Below, piece by piece: positions 27,011 through 36,200 of a stretch of 64,000 bases of DNA. Every line of letters starts with the position of its first letter. The stretch's first letter is position 1. This stretch comes from Clostridia bacterium (GTDB lineage Bacteria > Bacillota > Clostridia > Oscillospirales > CAG-272): contig JAFTYG010000006.1 in the NCBI GenBank assembly GCA_017461365.1, forward strand, positions 62,001 through 126,000, read 5' to 3'. A model generated the notes under the pieces. That model was not told the origin of the DNA, ran no database searches, and was given only the letters and a program-made list of their open reading frames with translations. The translations under genes and the position numbers were made by a program.

Positions 27011-27039
27011 AGTATAGCACAGATAAGCGCTTTTGTCAA
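27011..27039 (-). promoter_or_regulatory. Promoter of the AraC gene at 26180
   Basis: Minus strand: TTGACA (27034-27039), 17 bases, TATACT (27011-27016). Confidence 0.73.
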
Positions 27040-27081
27040 GCTATAATGGACAGATAGTCCTACAAATGGTCATATTATCTA

Positions 27082-27110
27082 TTGAAATGTGAGACTTTTT
27101 GTGCTAAAAT
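27082..27110 (+). promoter_or_regulatory. Promoter of the isomerase operon
   Basis: TTGAAA (27082-27087), 17 bases, TAAAAT (27105-27110), just upstream of a strong AAAAAAGGAGG ribosome site and ATG 27135. Confidence 0.68.
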
Positions 27111-27134
27111 CCTATAAAAAAGGAGGATCTAACA

Positions 27135-28562
27135 ATGAAAAAAGCAAAAATTGCGATCGTTACACTCGGTCATTACATTTATTTTCAACAATTTGAAGGA
27201 CTTCGTGAGGAGTTGATGGAGAAAAGCACACAGTTCGGGGCATATCTGGATCCCGAATCCTGTGACGTTGCTGACATCGGTTATATCGACTGTGCGGAAG
27301 AAGCGTTTGAAGCAGTCAAAAAGCTCAAGAAAGAGGATGCCGATCTTCTTTTTATAATTCTTTCCACCTATGTGCCGTCTGCGGTATGTGCGCCCTTTGC
27401 AAAGTATCTTGATATTCCACAGGTGTTGGTAGGTATTCAGCCCTTGGAGCATTTGGACTATTCTCATACGACCACATATATGCAGCTTGTCAATGACGAT
27501 ATCTGCGCTATGCCCGAGATCGCGGGTGTATATGAGCGTCTTGGAAGACAGATCCCGCCCTGTATCGTGGCATCATCCTCACAAACCGAATATATCAAAA
27601 ATCAAGTTTCCGAATGGGTAGCGGCGGCGACGACTATGTCAGGCTTCAAATACGAGACCTTCGGCTATCTCGGTCATACCTACGAGGGAATGTACGATAT
27701 GCACACCGATCCCACTGCCTTTACCGCAGCCTTCGGCTCTCACGTCAAAATGCTGGAAATGTGTGAATTAGCAAGGCTTTCGGAGATGGTCACCGAGGAT
27801 GAAATCAAGGCGCAGATAGAGGAAATCAAAAGCACCTTTGAAATCTGTGATCCATCAATCGATCCGTTGACCGACTTTGTGGGGGAAGAGGATCTTGCCT
27901 ATTCCGCAAGACAGGCGGTTGCGCTAAAAAAGATGGTGCGGGAAAACAAGCTGACCGCCCTTGCCTACTATTACAAGAGTGAGCCGAATAACCCTTATGA
28001 GCAATTGGCGGCAAATCTCATCATCGGAAACACGCTTCTGACCTCATCGGGTATTCCCTTGGCGGGAGAAGCAGATTTGAAAACAGCCGCCGCAATGCTT
28101 ATTATGAAGAATATCGGTGGAGGAGGCTCCTTTGCGGAGATCCACCCCTTTGACACTGCAGATGATGTGGTGCTCATCGGACACGATGGACCTCACAACA
28201 TCGCCATTGCCGAGGGCAAGCCCAGACTTCGTAAGCTGAAAAAGTATCACGGAAAATCGGGTAGCGGCATTGGCGTGGAATTTTCACTCAAGGCAGGTCC
28301 TATTACAATGCTCAGTATCAACGTGGATCGAAACGGCAAATTCCGTATGGTCGCGGCAGAGGGCACATCCATCGCGGGAGACATTCCACAAACGGGTAAC
28401 ACCAACACGCGCGTAAGCTTCGGCGGTAATGTATGCGAATTTCTCTCCCGTTGGTGCGAGGCAGGTCCTACGCATCATTTGGCGCTTGGCGTTGGACATC
28501 ATATGGACACCTTACGTAAATTTGCAAGGATCAGCGGAATCGAGTTGATTGAGGTAAAATAA
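27135..28562 (+). CDS. L-arabinose/L-fucose isomerase-family protein
   Basis: 475 residues. It belongs to the L-fucose/L-arabinose isomerase superfamily, which interconverts aldoses and ketoses with a divalent metal. The metal-binding pattern of AraA is visible in the last third: a Glu in IPLAGEADLKT, a Glu in SFAEIHPF, a His in LIGHDGPHN and a His in THHLALGVGHH. The N-terminal half shows the substrate-domain features VTLGHYIYFQQF and FIILSTYVPSA. It is divergent enough that a sugar other than arabinose is likely. First gene of an operon with an esterase, a GH99-like protein and an unknown protein; none has a signal peptide and no transporter is present. Confidence 0.8.
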   Translation: MKKAKIAIVTLGHYIYFQQFEGLREELMEKSTQFGAYLDPESCDVADIGYIDCAEEAFEAVKKLKKEDADLLFIILSTYVPSAVCAPFAKYLDIPQVLVGIQPLEHLDYSHTTTYMQLVNDDICAMPEIAGVYERLGRQIPPCIVASSSQTEYIKNQVSEWVAAATTMSGFKYETFGYLGHTYEGMYDMHTDPTAFTAAFGSHVKMLEMCELARLSEMVTEDEIKAQIEEIKSTFEICDPSIDPLTDFVGEEDLAYSARQAVALKKMVRENKLTALAYYYKSEPNNPYEQLAANLIIGNTLLTSSGIPLAGEADLKTAAAMLIMKNIGGGGSFAEIHPFDTADDVVLIGHDGPHNIAIAEGKPRLRKLKKYHGKSGSGIGVEFSLKAGPITMLSINVDRNGKFRMVAAEGTSIAGDIPQTGNTNTRVSFGGNVCEFLSRWCEAGPTHHLALGVGHHMDTLRKFARISGIELIEVK

Positions 28563-28564
28563 AA

Positions 28565-29659
28565 ATGAAACGCGATCTTTTTGTCTTTGCAGGGCAATCC
28601 AATATGATGGGCGCATCTGTATATCCCCCTAAAAGAAAGATAGCTGTAAAAAATTCTTTTGAATACAAGCACAAAATGCGTCGTTTAGGAAAGGACACGG
28701 GTGATTTTGTCCTTGCCGACTTTCCGTCAGGTGAGTTTTCATATTCCGATATAGATATAGCTTATGCGCCGAATATGGTAAACGAAAAAGGTGAAAGCTT
28801 GCTGGATGACTATGCAAAAAATACTTTTTTCTGCCCTTCAATGTCAAATTTGAAATGTGACAAAGCTAAAACAGAATTTCCCTTTGACACCTTTTCGGAA
28901 GCGACAGCTCAATGTGGCGTTACTCTTGCTCCTATTCTTGCTGAAGAATGGGAAAACGAGGGCGGTGCTTGTGCCTACGCGCATATTGCTAAAGGCGGAG
29001 TTAATATATCCCACTTTATGACCGACAAAATGGCAGAGCAATATGCCGTGCGAATCGAAGCCTACAATAAGGCGCACGGAACACATTACTCCACTGTTAT
29101 GCGTTCGAGAATGACAGGCGCTGCCGATTATTTTATTGAAAAATGTCGCAACTTTTTTGACGATGCCCAAAAGCATTTTCAAAATGACGTTATGGAAAAC
29201 AAGTGCTTTTTCTGGCTTCAGGGAGAATCCGACGCTAAAAAGTCCATAATAGAATATGAAATTAAATTGGATATTCTGTGGGGGGAGCTGAAATCTCTCG
29301 GATTTACACATTTTTTCTGTATCCGCGTGGACTTTTTTGGAAACGAAGATATCTGGAAGGTAATGCAAGCCCAAGAAAATTTCGTTTCTCGCCATACCGA
29401 CGCTTATATGCTGACCCGTGCGGCATCCTACTTCACTTACGCAGGGCGAGATGAGAGCGAGTGGTTCGTTACTCCGCCTACCGAGGAATATCAATATTGC
29501 CGCGACAGTTTCTATGGATATAGCAATCAGCATATAAACGAAAAGGGCTTTGCTTTTATTGCTGAACGCGCCGTAAAAAATCTTCGCCGCATATTGATAA
29601 ACAGAGAAGAGCCTTTGCTTGAAGAGGAAAACATACAACCTTTAAATCGAAAGGAATAA
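28565..29659 (+). CDS. Intracellular SASA-type carbohydrate acetylesterase
   Basis: 364 residues, no signal peptide. It shows the sialate O-acetylesterase/CE6-type SGNH pattern: FAGQSNMMG with nucleophile Ser12, FFWLQGESD (block III) and NQHINEKGF with His323. It would remove acetyl (or similar ester) groups from a sugar in the cytoplasm. It starts three bases after the isomerase stop and ends three bases before the next start, a tight operon. The base composition here is noticeably more A/T-rich than the flanking core genes. Confidence 0.78.
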   Translation: MKRDLFVFAGQSNMMGASVYPPKRKIAVKNSFEYKHKMRRLGKDTGDFVLADFPSGEFSYSDIDIAYAPNMVNEKGESLLDDYAKNTFFCPSMSNLKCDKAKTEFPFDTFSEATAQCGVTLAPILAEEWENEGGACAYAHIAKGGVNISHFMTDKMAEQYAVRIEAYNKAHGTHYSTVMRSRMTGAADYFIEKCRNFFDDAQKHFQNDVMENKCFFWLQGESDAKKSIIEYEIKLDILWGELKSLGFTHFFCIRVDFFGNEDIWKVMQAQENFVSRHTDAYMLTRAASYFTYAGRDESEWFVTPPTEEYQYCRDSFYGYSNQHINEKGFAFIAERAVKNLRRILINREEPLLEEENIQPLNRKE

Positions 29660-29661
29660 AA

Positions 29662-30861
29662 ATGTATAATATCAAGTTAGAAAATTACGTACCAAAGCCG
29701 ATTCCCGCAACATCCGACCGTATTATAGCTGCGCATTATTACCCTGCATGGAAAAAAGGAGCAGCGGGACTTCACCGCGGATTTGATGATCTGCACAATT
29801 ACCCCGAGCGCACACCTCTGATTGGGTACTATGACGGTGATTCTCACGAGCTTTGTGATTGGGAAATAAAATGGGCACTTGAACACGGAATAAACTGTTT
29901 TATCTTTTGCTGGTATCGAAATAAAAGCAATGTTGGCCATCCTGTTACAATAAACGATCTTCGCTTAGGTGAGACCCTACACAACGGATTTTTCAATGCT
30001 AAATATTGCGGCATGATGAATTTTGCCATTATGTTTGAAGCTCAAAACAATTGGGGCGCGACCGATAGCAATGATATGATAGAAAATCTGATGCCCTTTT
30101 GGCTTGACAATTATTTTTCACGTGATAATTACTTGAAGATAGACGGAAAGCCTGTGGTATTCATATATGATTACCAAAATCAGTTGAGAGATGGATTTAG
30201 CAGTGCGAAAGAGCAGAAAAGAACCTTTGACAGTTGTCGCGAAATGGCAAAGTCCGCAGGATTTGAGGGGCTGATTTTTGCGATAGAACACCGTAAGGAC
30301 GACCTGTCCGTCATTGATAGATATCGCGAGTGTGGCTATGACTTCAGCTTTGCGTATTGCTGGAGTGTCAAGCAATCTAATGCGACTAATGGCGAAGTAA
30401 TTGCGGAACAAATACGAAAAATGAGATTGCGCGCGGAGTGTATTCCCGATTATTTTTGCCCTACTGTATCGTGTATGTGGGATCCATCCCCACGCTTCGT
30501 TTCAATGCCGACTGTCTACTCCGCCGCCAATACTCCCTCTCTTTGGAAGCTGACACCAAGCCAATTCCGCTCACTTTTGCGCCAAACGGTAGCACTGACC
30601 GCCCCCCTGCCCAAGGATAGTATCGCAAGAAAATTTCTCATGCTCGACAACTGGAACGAGTGGGACGAGGGACACTATCTTCTGCCGTCACATGAATTTG
30701 GCTTTGGGTATCTTCAGGCAGTGCGCGAGGAGCTGACGGTGCGGGATAATCTCCCCGATTATCGTATGCCGCGCGAGATCGGTCTGTCCGAGCATTTGAA
30801 TCAAAGCTGGGACGAGCCCGATCTGAAGGAAATCTGTCAAAAGAAGTTCGGAGTAAAATAA
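29662..30861 (+). CDS. GH99-like/WbsX-type glycan enzyme
   Basis: 399 residues. It resembles the WbsX/GH99-like TIM-barrel family: IIAAHYYPAW at the start, INCFIFCWYRNKS, KPVVFIYDYQ, and the terminal LDNWNEWDEGHYLLPS block with clustered Glu/Asp typical of the group. GH99 enzymes are endo-mannosidases; WbsX-like proteins are often annotated as LPS biosynthesis proteins without proof. No signal peptide, so it acts on an imported or cytoplasmic glycan. It is in the operon between the esterase and an unknown 706-residue protein. Confidence 0.7.
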   Translation: MYNIKLENYVPKPIPATSDRIIAAHYYPAWKKGAAGLHRGFDDLHNYPERTPLIGYYDGDSHELCDWEIKWALEHGINCFIFCWYRNKSNVGHPVTINDLRLGETLHNGFFNAKYCGMMNFAIMFEAQNNWGATDSNDMIENLMPFWLDNYFSRDNYLKIDGKPVVFIYDYQNQLRDGFSSAKEQKRTFDSCREMAKSAGFEGLIFAIEHRKDDLSVIDRYRECGYDFSFAYCWSVKQSNATNGEVIAEQIRKMRLRAECIPDYFCPTVSCMWDPSPRFVSMPTVYSAANTPSLWKLTPSQFRSLLRQTVALTAPLPKDSIARKFLMLDNWNEWDEGHYLLPSHEFGFGYLQAVREELTVRDNLPDYRMPREIGLSEHLNQSWDEPDLKEICQKKFGVK

Positions 30862-30892
30862 ACGAAAGGTATCTATAAAAAGGAGCAGAGAG

Positions 30893-33013
30893 ATGTTTGA
30901 AAATATCACGTTAGAATTAAGCTTAAAGCCTTTTAAACAAACAGATGAATCCTATATCCGAAATATATGTACGCACATATTCGAACAATGGAAGCCCCTT
31001 TTGAAAAACCGGAAGTCAATTTCAGTTATGCTTTGGGTAGGTGACGGAAGCGAGATCTTGGATTATGCGGGCAACTTGGAGGACACCTTTGAATGGGCAC
31101 GTTTTGTGGGGACAGCAAATCTGCCGATCTTGGAGGACGGCGCGCCCATTGAGACATCCTTGCACAAGAGAAAGCAGGATTATATCAAAAATGCGCCGGC
31201 GATGACTTATGGGATTCTCAAAACGGTTATTTCCTGTTTGAAAGAGGAAGGCAAAAAAGCCTTTCCCGAGGCTACGATACGGGTGGGCGAGACCTTTGAT
31301 ATTGGCCCCGAATTTGCCATTTCCGATTTCAAATACCGCCGTCATGCCGAGATATGCACGGGTAGGAAGCTGGATAAACTCGGCTTTGTGGATGCCACCG
31401 CAACATTAAATGCAGATGACCGCTACTATGCGGCATATCCAAACGGCATCCCCGAAGGCACACTGTTCGGGACTTTCCTCGGAAAGCAATCCGAGATCTT
31501 TTTGCGGGATATGGGCTTTGATTATTTGTGGCTCTCCAACGGACTCGGCTTTAGTGCCAACCCTTGGGACAAAACAGGCAAGATCTTCGACGGAGAGAAC
31601 TATTATCCCGAAAAGCTTATGGCAACAAAAGAAAACGTCTTTGCCTTCTGGGAGCTCTTTAGAAAAGAATGTACCTTCCCGCTCGAAACAAGAGGCACGA
31701 ACAACTCCGTCGGCATTGACTACGCCAGCGACGGTGTTCCGCTTTACGACATCTACAACGCCGATCTTGACATTACCGCACCTCCAAACTCTCCGTGGGC
31801 AGCGCTCAACGATAACTACGGCTTGGAGATCATGGGGCACATGACACGTATTTGCGAGCTTCCAAATGAGAGATTTCCGTTCCGCTACTATATCCACGAT
31901 CCGTGGTGGATCAACTCCCCTTGGTACGACCGATACGATGGCTCGCCCTGCGATATCTATCTGCCCATGGCGATCTCACGCATCAGGGGCGAGGGTAAGG
32001 TCGAAACGGCAAATTCCCTCAATATCCTTTCCATTGATAATTCCTGCGGCGGTATGCCCGATGCGTGTGTTAACGAGCCCTTGCCGCACATCCTGAAAGC
32101 CGAAAAGGATGCTGCAGACGAGCCTGCGCCATTGGTCTGGGTTTATCCCATGAGAGAGTACACTACCTCGCACGATGCAAGGCTCCTCAAAGAAATGAAT
32201 CTTGGAGACAACTACATCTGTGACGCGATCAACGATGGTTTGCCTCTTTGTTGCGTAGTTTCCACGGATAATTTCCTTTTGCACGGAGCAGACGTATACA
32301 AAAAGAGTCTCCTGCTCTCGCCCGTTCCCGAAAGCCCCGACGTACTTGATCGGTTGGTAACCTTTGCAAAGCAAGGAATTGGCGTACTGGTGTATGGAAC
32401 GAAGGAAAAGCTTCAAACAGTCCAAAGCCTTGACAGCCTGGTAAAGCTTGACGTTGAAAAAAGCGCAAGTAACCTGCGCGAGGCACTGTCAGCGTGGGGA
32501 TATGAGATCTCCTTTACTAAAAAAGAGGAAGGCACCAAGCCTCCCACAATCGGTATCGCGCGACACGATAATGCTCTGTTTTTCTCGGTCTATAACGCTA
32601 ATACTACCACCGACACACACCTGAAATTCCCACTCGGCGCGCCGATACTCTGCGGAACAGAAGCCGAAATGACAGACGGAAAATCATCCTACCGCTTCAG
32701 CCGCGGTGAGCATCGGGAATGCAGAATATTTGTAGAGCAATCGGACGGCGTAATCTCCTGCCGTGAGCATCCTCCCGTCAATGCCCGATACAGACGCTCG
32801 ATAAAAATAACGGGGCTTAAGGATGCCACCGTATGCCTTTTTCCGGAAAAAAACTGCGAGTCGGCTGTGTCAATAGCAAAGTCCACCGACCGAACGCCCG
32901 AGTTTGATCCGCGATTCAAAGCAATTGATGATGAAACATACGGTATTTATCTCAAGGGCGAGCATATCAGCGGAAGGATCTATTTTCTGATGGGACACAA
33001 AACAAAAGTTTGA
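30893..33013 (+). CDS. Uncharacterised 706-residue protein of the sugar cluster
   Basis: 706 residues, preceded by AAAGGAG; no signal peptide. I do not recognise the family. The first ~430 residues have the alternating strand/helix pattern of a TIM-barrel glycosidase with conserved-looking acidic clusters (WVGDGSEILDYAGN, GFDYLWLSNGLGFSANPW, HDPWWINSPWYDRYDG). The last ~250 residues look beta-rich (YRFSRGEHRECRIFVEQ, RRSIKITGL), as in accessory domains of glycoside hydrolases. Being fourth in an operon with an isomerase, an esterase and a GH99-like protein, it is a candidate for a new glycosidase family. It ends 56 bases before the broken spoIVB copy. Confidence 0.6.
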   Translation: MFENITLELSLKPFKQTDESYIRNICTHIFEQWKPLLKNRKSISVMLWVGDGSEILDYAGNLEDTFEWARFVGTANLPILEDGAPIETSLHKRKQDYIKNAPAMTYGILKTVISCLKEEGKKAFPEATIRVGETFDIGPEFAISDFKYRRHAEICTGRKLDKLGFVDATATLNADDRYYAAYPNGIPEGTLFGTFLGKQSEIFLRDMGFDYLWLSNGLGFSANPWDKTGKIFDGENYYPEKLMATKENVFAFWELFRKECTFPLETRGTNNSVGIDYASDGVPLYDIYNADLDITAPPNSPWAALNDNYGLEIMGHMTRICELPNERFPFRYYIHDPWWINSPWYDRYDGSPCDIYLPMAISRIRGEGKVETANSLNILSIDNSCGGMPDACVNEPLPHILKAEKDAADEPAPLVWVYPMREYTTSHDARLLKEMNLGDNYICDAINDGLPLCCVVSTDNFLLHGADVYKKSLLLSPVPESPDVLDRLVTFAKQGIGVLVYGTKEKLQTVQSLDSLVKLDVEKSASNLREALSAWGYEISFTKKEEGTKPPTIGIARHDNALFFSVYNANTTTDTHLKFPLGAPILCGTEAEMTDGKSSYRFSRGEHRECRIFVEQSDGVISCREHPPVNARYRRSIKITGLKDATVCLFPEKNCESAVSIAKSTDRTPEFDPRFKAIDDETYGIYLKGEHISGRIYFLMGHKTKV

Positions 33014-33043
33014 AGCATTTATTTTTACTATCACTGTAAAAAA

Positions 33044-33070
33044 GTGTTGTCCATACTTGACCACACTCGT
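33044..33070 (+). repeat. GTTGTCC...CACACT motif at the spoIVB fragment boundary
   Basis: GTGTTGTCCATACTTGA followed by CCACACTCGT directly abuts the first base of the spoIVB-like fragment. Related copies are at 40023, 40184-40232 (both orientations) and 40271. Confidence 0.6.
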
Positions 33071-33202
33071 GAGCGGCAGCCCATAGTTCAGAACGGCAAG
33101 CTCATCGGAGCTGTCACCCACGTTCTCATAAACGATCCGACAACGGGATACGGCATCTTCATTGAGAATATGCTCGACCAAATAGGCGATTTGGCATCAT
33201 AA
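33070..33202 (+). pseudogene. spoIVB 3'-end fragment, frameshifted
   Basis: Nearly the same DNA as the last ~45 codons of intact spoIVB, from the catalytic-Ser region (TGAGCGGCAG) through [10 protein letters not shown] to GDLAS and stop. One C is missing in the GCCCC run, so the Ser-Pro codons are out of frame. Several differences ([15 protein letters not shown]) show it is an older copy or derives from another allele. The following palindrome is copied too. No promoter or start codon. Confidence 0.85.
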
Positions 33203-33208
33203 ACAAAC

Positions 33209-33251
33209 AGGCAATATCATTCCGCTACGGAGTAGCGAGTTGATATTGCCT
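33209..33251. repeat. Palindromic repeat copy 2
   Basis: Arms AGGCAATATCA (33209-33219) and TGATATTGCCT (33241-33251) with the same interior as copy 1, including CGCTAC/GTAGCG. It follows the spoIVB fragment and sits at the stop of the minus-strand AraC gene. Confidence 0.8.
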
Positions 33252-33255
33252 TTTC

Positions 33256-34119
33256 TCATTTACGCATTTGACGATATTTTGATGGAGAAACCCCCGTTGA
33301 TCTTTTAAATACTCTTGTAAAATAATTTGCATCCTCAAATCCAACGTTCAATGAAATGTTACGTATCGGCGCATCGGTCATATTCAGCAATTGTTTGGCG
33401 TGCTCCATTCGCACATTCTCTATATATTCTGTAATTGTAGCGCCAACCTTTTGGCTAAACGCACGCGATATGTATGAGGCGTTAACGTAAAACTCATCGG
33501 CAATTGTTTGGGTTGACAAGCTATGATTTTTGTAGTTTTCGCGAATGAAGACCTTGATAGTATCGCAAAGCTCCATATTAACGATCGGACAAGCCAGCTC
33601 TCTTGAAAGATGTTCTCCATTCTGCATTTGTACTTCGAAATATTGGGAAAGGATTGCCCCAATGCTGATAATATCTTTTTGTGCTATCAATGGAAGCTGA
33701 TTATAAAGAGATAAAAACTCGTTAGGGTTACCCCCCATTTTTTTTGCGTTTTCAATAATTTGAGACTCATGATCATTGTCGATCCGACACTGTCCCACGA
33801 ATAAAATGCCAAGAAGAGTATCGTTTTGGATCAGAGGAACTACAAGCTCTCTCATTCCCATATGACACTCATAGAAAAACGGCTCCTTATATTGACTTGC
33901 AAGTGCAACTGCCTCTATCTTGTCACTTTTCTCGCAGTTTTCGCGACCGTTAGGCAGCAGACGCGCTTTTTCGCAAAAAGAGCAATAATGTCCCCTGTTG
34001 TTTTTTATCCCATTTTTGTTATAGTTGAAAAAATTTTTCAGGTCGTAGTAACAAACGCCGACGCCGCTCAAATTTCGTACCGCGTTTATAAAATTTGTAA
34101 TTCCTTCGGCAAAGCTCAT
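33256..34119 (-). CDS. PocR-domain AraC-family regulator
   Basis: 287 residues. The N-terminal ~170 residues form a PocR-type sensory domain (GVCYYDLKNFFNYNKNG, HYCSFC...C, ELVVPLIQNDTLLGILFVGQC). The Cys residues in HYCSFCEKA and NCEKS could bind a cofactor or metal. The C-terminus is an AraC DNA-binding domain (~185-285: LSTQTIADEFYVNASYISRAF, IRNISLNVGFEDANYFTRVF, GVSPSKYRQ). PocR controls propanediol/cobalamin genes in Salmonella; here it faces a ferredoxin/FAD oxidoreductase pair, its likely target. GGAGGG precedes ATG 34119. Confidence 0.85.
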   Translation of the reverse strand: MSFAEGITNFINAVRNLSGVGVCYYDLKNFFNYNKNGIKNNRGHYCSFCEKARLLPNGRENCEKSDKIEAVALASQYKEPFFYECHMGMRELVVPLIQNDTLLGILFVGQCRIDNDHESQIIENAKKMGGNPNEFLSLYNQLPLIAQKDIISIGAILSQYFEVQMQNGEHLSRELACPIVNMELCDTIKVFIRENYKNHSLSTQTIADEFYVNASYISRAFSQKVGATITEYIENVRMEHAKQLLNMTDAPIRNISLNVGFEDANYFTRVFKRSTGVSPSKYRQMRK

Positions 34120-34141
34120 TTATATCCCTCCAATCGTATTT

Positions 34142-34170
34142 ATTGTACCATTTCAGACAGAGCTTGTCAA
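34142..34170 (-). promoter_or_regulatory. Promoter of the PocR-AraC gene
   Basis: Minus strand: TTGACA (34165-34170), 17 bases, TACAAT (34142-34147). Confidence 0.72.
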
Positions 34171-34211
34171 TAAAAAGTAAAAATTATGCTAATTATAATC
34201 AATTCGCTCCA

Positions 34212-34240
34212 TTGTGCAGAAAGAATAGATGTGATAAAAT
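34212..34240 (+). promoter_or_regulatory. Promoter of the ferredoxin/FAD gene pair
   Basis: TTGTGC (34212-34217), 17 bases, TAAAAT (34235-34240), then GAAAGGAG and ATG 34262. The weak -35 fits an activator-dependent promoter. Confidence 0.6.
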
Positions 34241-34261
34241 ATTTGCGAAAGGAGTGGTGAT

Positions 34262-34441
34262 ATGATCAAATACAGCGTAGAAGCGGGATGCTGCTTCTGT
34301 CAGGAATGTCAGTATGCCTGCCCTGTTAGTGCCATTACAATGGATAAAAACGGTGCACACATTGATAGAGAAAAATGTATTGGATGCGGAAAGTGCGCTA
34401 AAAATTGTGCATCTGAAGCAATCGTAAAAATTGAGATTTAA
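34262..34441 (+). CDS. 2[4Fe-4S] ferredoxin
   Basis: 59 residues. Two complete cluster motifs: Cys10-x2-Cys13-x2-Cys16-x3-Cys20-Pro, and CIGCGKCAKNC in the second half. These are the two 4Fe-4S centres of a small clostridial-type ferredoxin; each cluster's fourth ligand is the last Cys of its motif. The ribosome site GAAAGGAGTGGTG precedes the ATG. It ends 14 bases before the FAD oxidoreductase start, so it is the probable electron carrier for that enzyme. Confidence 0.9.
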   Translation: MIKYSVEAGCCFCQECQYACPVSAITMDKNGAHIDREKCIGCGKCAKNCASEAIVKIEI

Positions 34442-34455
34442 AAGGAGAATTGAAA

Positions 34456-36015
34456 ATGATCGATTTTAACAATGAGAAGATCATGGAAAAGGTAAAGGAG
34501 ATCCCCTTTTACGGAGATTATGATGTGGTTGTTGCCGGTGGTGGCGTTGCAGGCTTTGGAGCGGCTGTCGCCGTTGGAAAAAGAGGCTACCGTGTACTTT
34601 TGATCGAGGCGACATCTGCGCTCGGCGGTCTTGCCACCATGGGACTTGTGAATATTCCTCTTGACTTTGTCGCAGGGATCGGGCGCGAGATGATGGACGA
34701 GCTTGAAGCTATTGAGGGACATTGGCACCGAAACACAAACATTGAAAAGCATAAGCTCGTCCTCGACAGAATGGTCAAAAAATATGGCGTTGACGTTCTG
34801 CTTGTAACGAGTGTTGTTGATACGGTAATGGACGGTAGCACAGTAAAGGGCGTTGTTATTCAGACGAAAACGGGACGTAAGTACATATCTGCCAAACGCT
34901 TCATTGATGCGACGGGCGACTCGGATCTTGCTTTTTATGCGGGGGCGGAAACCGAAAGCGGACGTCCCGAAGACGGAATGAGCCAAGCCTGCTCTTTGGA
35001 ATTTATCCTCGGTGGAGTAAACTGGGAGGCGTATCAGACATCGGAGCTTAAGAAAAACGATCCTAAATGGGTAAAAATGATAAAGGAGGATCTCGAAAGC
35101 GGACTTCTTCCGTATGAATCGGATAACCACTTGAACTGGATCACACATATTCCCGGCAGACCTCAGCACTGCGGTATGGATGAGGTCAGTATATGTTTCG
35201 TTCACTCAAGAAAATGCTTCCCGATCGATAACGCGGATTTGACGCGTATGTATTTCGAAGGCAGAGAGCAGGCAACGATGCTTGCCGAATACATCAAAAA
35301 GCGAGTTCCCGGATTTGAAAACTCCTTCCTGACCACCACAGCAAGCTTGCTCGGTGTTCGCGAGAGCAGGCGAATCGTCGGAGAATACCGTCTGACCGCT
35401 GAGGACATCGCATTCTGCCGTAAGCACGACGACGTAATTGCGATCTCAAACCACGGTTACGATATTCACAATTTTGAAGAAACAGGTAACATCAAATGGG
35501 CGCCCATCATGTTGAACGGCGAAGTGCAATATGTGATCAGCAATTCCGGCGGATTCGGAACTACAACACCGCCTCCCGATGGAAAACCGGTCGTCAACTC
35601 AAAAGGTCAGACTGCGGAATTTGCCGAGTTTGAGCCAAACAGAACGTACGATATCCCCTATCGTTGTCTGGTTCCCGTTCGTGTGGAAAATCTTCTTGTG
35701 GCAGGAAGAAACCTCTCCTCCGACATATACGCTCAATCGGGTGCAAGATTGATACTTTGCTGTCTTTCCATGGGAGAAGCCGCAGGCGTTGCGACCTGTA
35801 TTTCCCTTGCAGAAGATATTACGCCCAGAAAAATCAACGTGAAAGCTCTTCAAACCGAATTGATCGCAACGGGCGGCAATCTCGGTCAAGCGATGAGGAC
35901 AATTGAAGGTCTTTCAAGCACAGTAAGCGACCACGACGCAAAATATCCAAACCATGAATATAAAAGTCACGCGGTAACCATTCAGGGGAAGGCAAACGAA
36001 TTCACAAAAAAATGA
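34456..36015 (+). CDS. FAD-dependent oxidoreductase (FAD_oxidored family)
   Basis: 519 residues from ATG 34456, eight bases after AAAGGAG (34441-34447); an in-frame TTG at 34450 is too close. The dinucleotide-binding motif DVVVAGGGVAGFGAAVA lies at ~24-40, GGLATMGLVN follows (substrate/flavin loop), then DATGDSDLAFYAG, LLGVRESRRIVGEY and the late AGRNLSSDIYAQSGARL. The family includes proteins related to fumarate reductase and thiazole synthase that oxidise or reduce unknown small molecules, often near sugar or cobalamin genes. It pairs with the ferredoxin and lies under the PocR-AraC regulator. Confidence 0.82.
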   Translation: MIDFNNEKIMEKVKEIPFYGDYDVVVAGGGVAGFGAAVAVGKRGYRVLLIEATSALGGLATMGLVNIPLDFVAGIGREMMDELEAIEGHWHRNTNIEKHKLVLDRMVKKYGVDVLLVTSVVDTVMDGSTVKGVVIQTKTGRKYISAKRFIDATGDSDLAFYAGAETESGRPEDGMSQACSLEFILGGVNWEAYQTSELKKNDPKWVKMIKEDLESGLLPYESDNHLNWITHIPGRPQHCGMDEVSICFVHSRKCFPIDNADLTRMYFEGREQATMLAEYIKKRVPGFENSFLTTTASLLGVRESRRIVGEYRLTAEDIAFCRKHDDVIAISNHGYDIHNFEETGNIKWAPIMLNGEVQYVISNSGGFGTTTPPPDGKPVVNSKGQTAEFAEFEPNRTYDIPYRCLVPVRVENLLVAGRNLSSDIYAQSGARLILCCLSMGEAAGVATCISLAEDITPRKINVKALQTELIATGGNLGQAMRTIEGLSSTVSDHDAKYPNHEYKSHAVTIQGKANEFTKK

Positions 36016-36112
36016 AAACATTTGTTTTTTGTCCGTTAAATCCTGACTGTTGTTGGAATAAAGATAAATAAAACTAGAGGGATACGAAGATATAGCGATA
36101 TACTAATACAAA

Positions 36113-36152
36113 AGGCAATATCATTCCGTTTTTTCACGGTCTGATATTGCCT
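36113..36152. repeat. Palindromic repeat copy 3
   Basis: Arms AGGCAATATCA (36113-36123) and TGATATTGCCT (36142-36152); the interior CCG-TTTTTTCA-CGG differs from copies 1-2. T-rich after, A-rich before: a terminator for the FAD gene. Confidence 0.8.
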
Positions 36153-36200
36153 TTTTTCAATCCACACTTGAGTTTGAACTGAAAATCAACTAATATTTGT

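Noticed and set aside
33070..33202. A short functional protein in the spoIVB-like fragment
   Set aside because: No start codon or ribosome site, frameshifted at the catalytic Ser, only the 3' end present.
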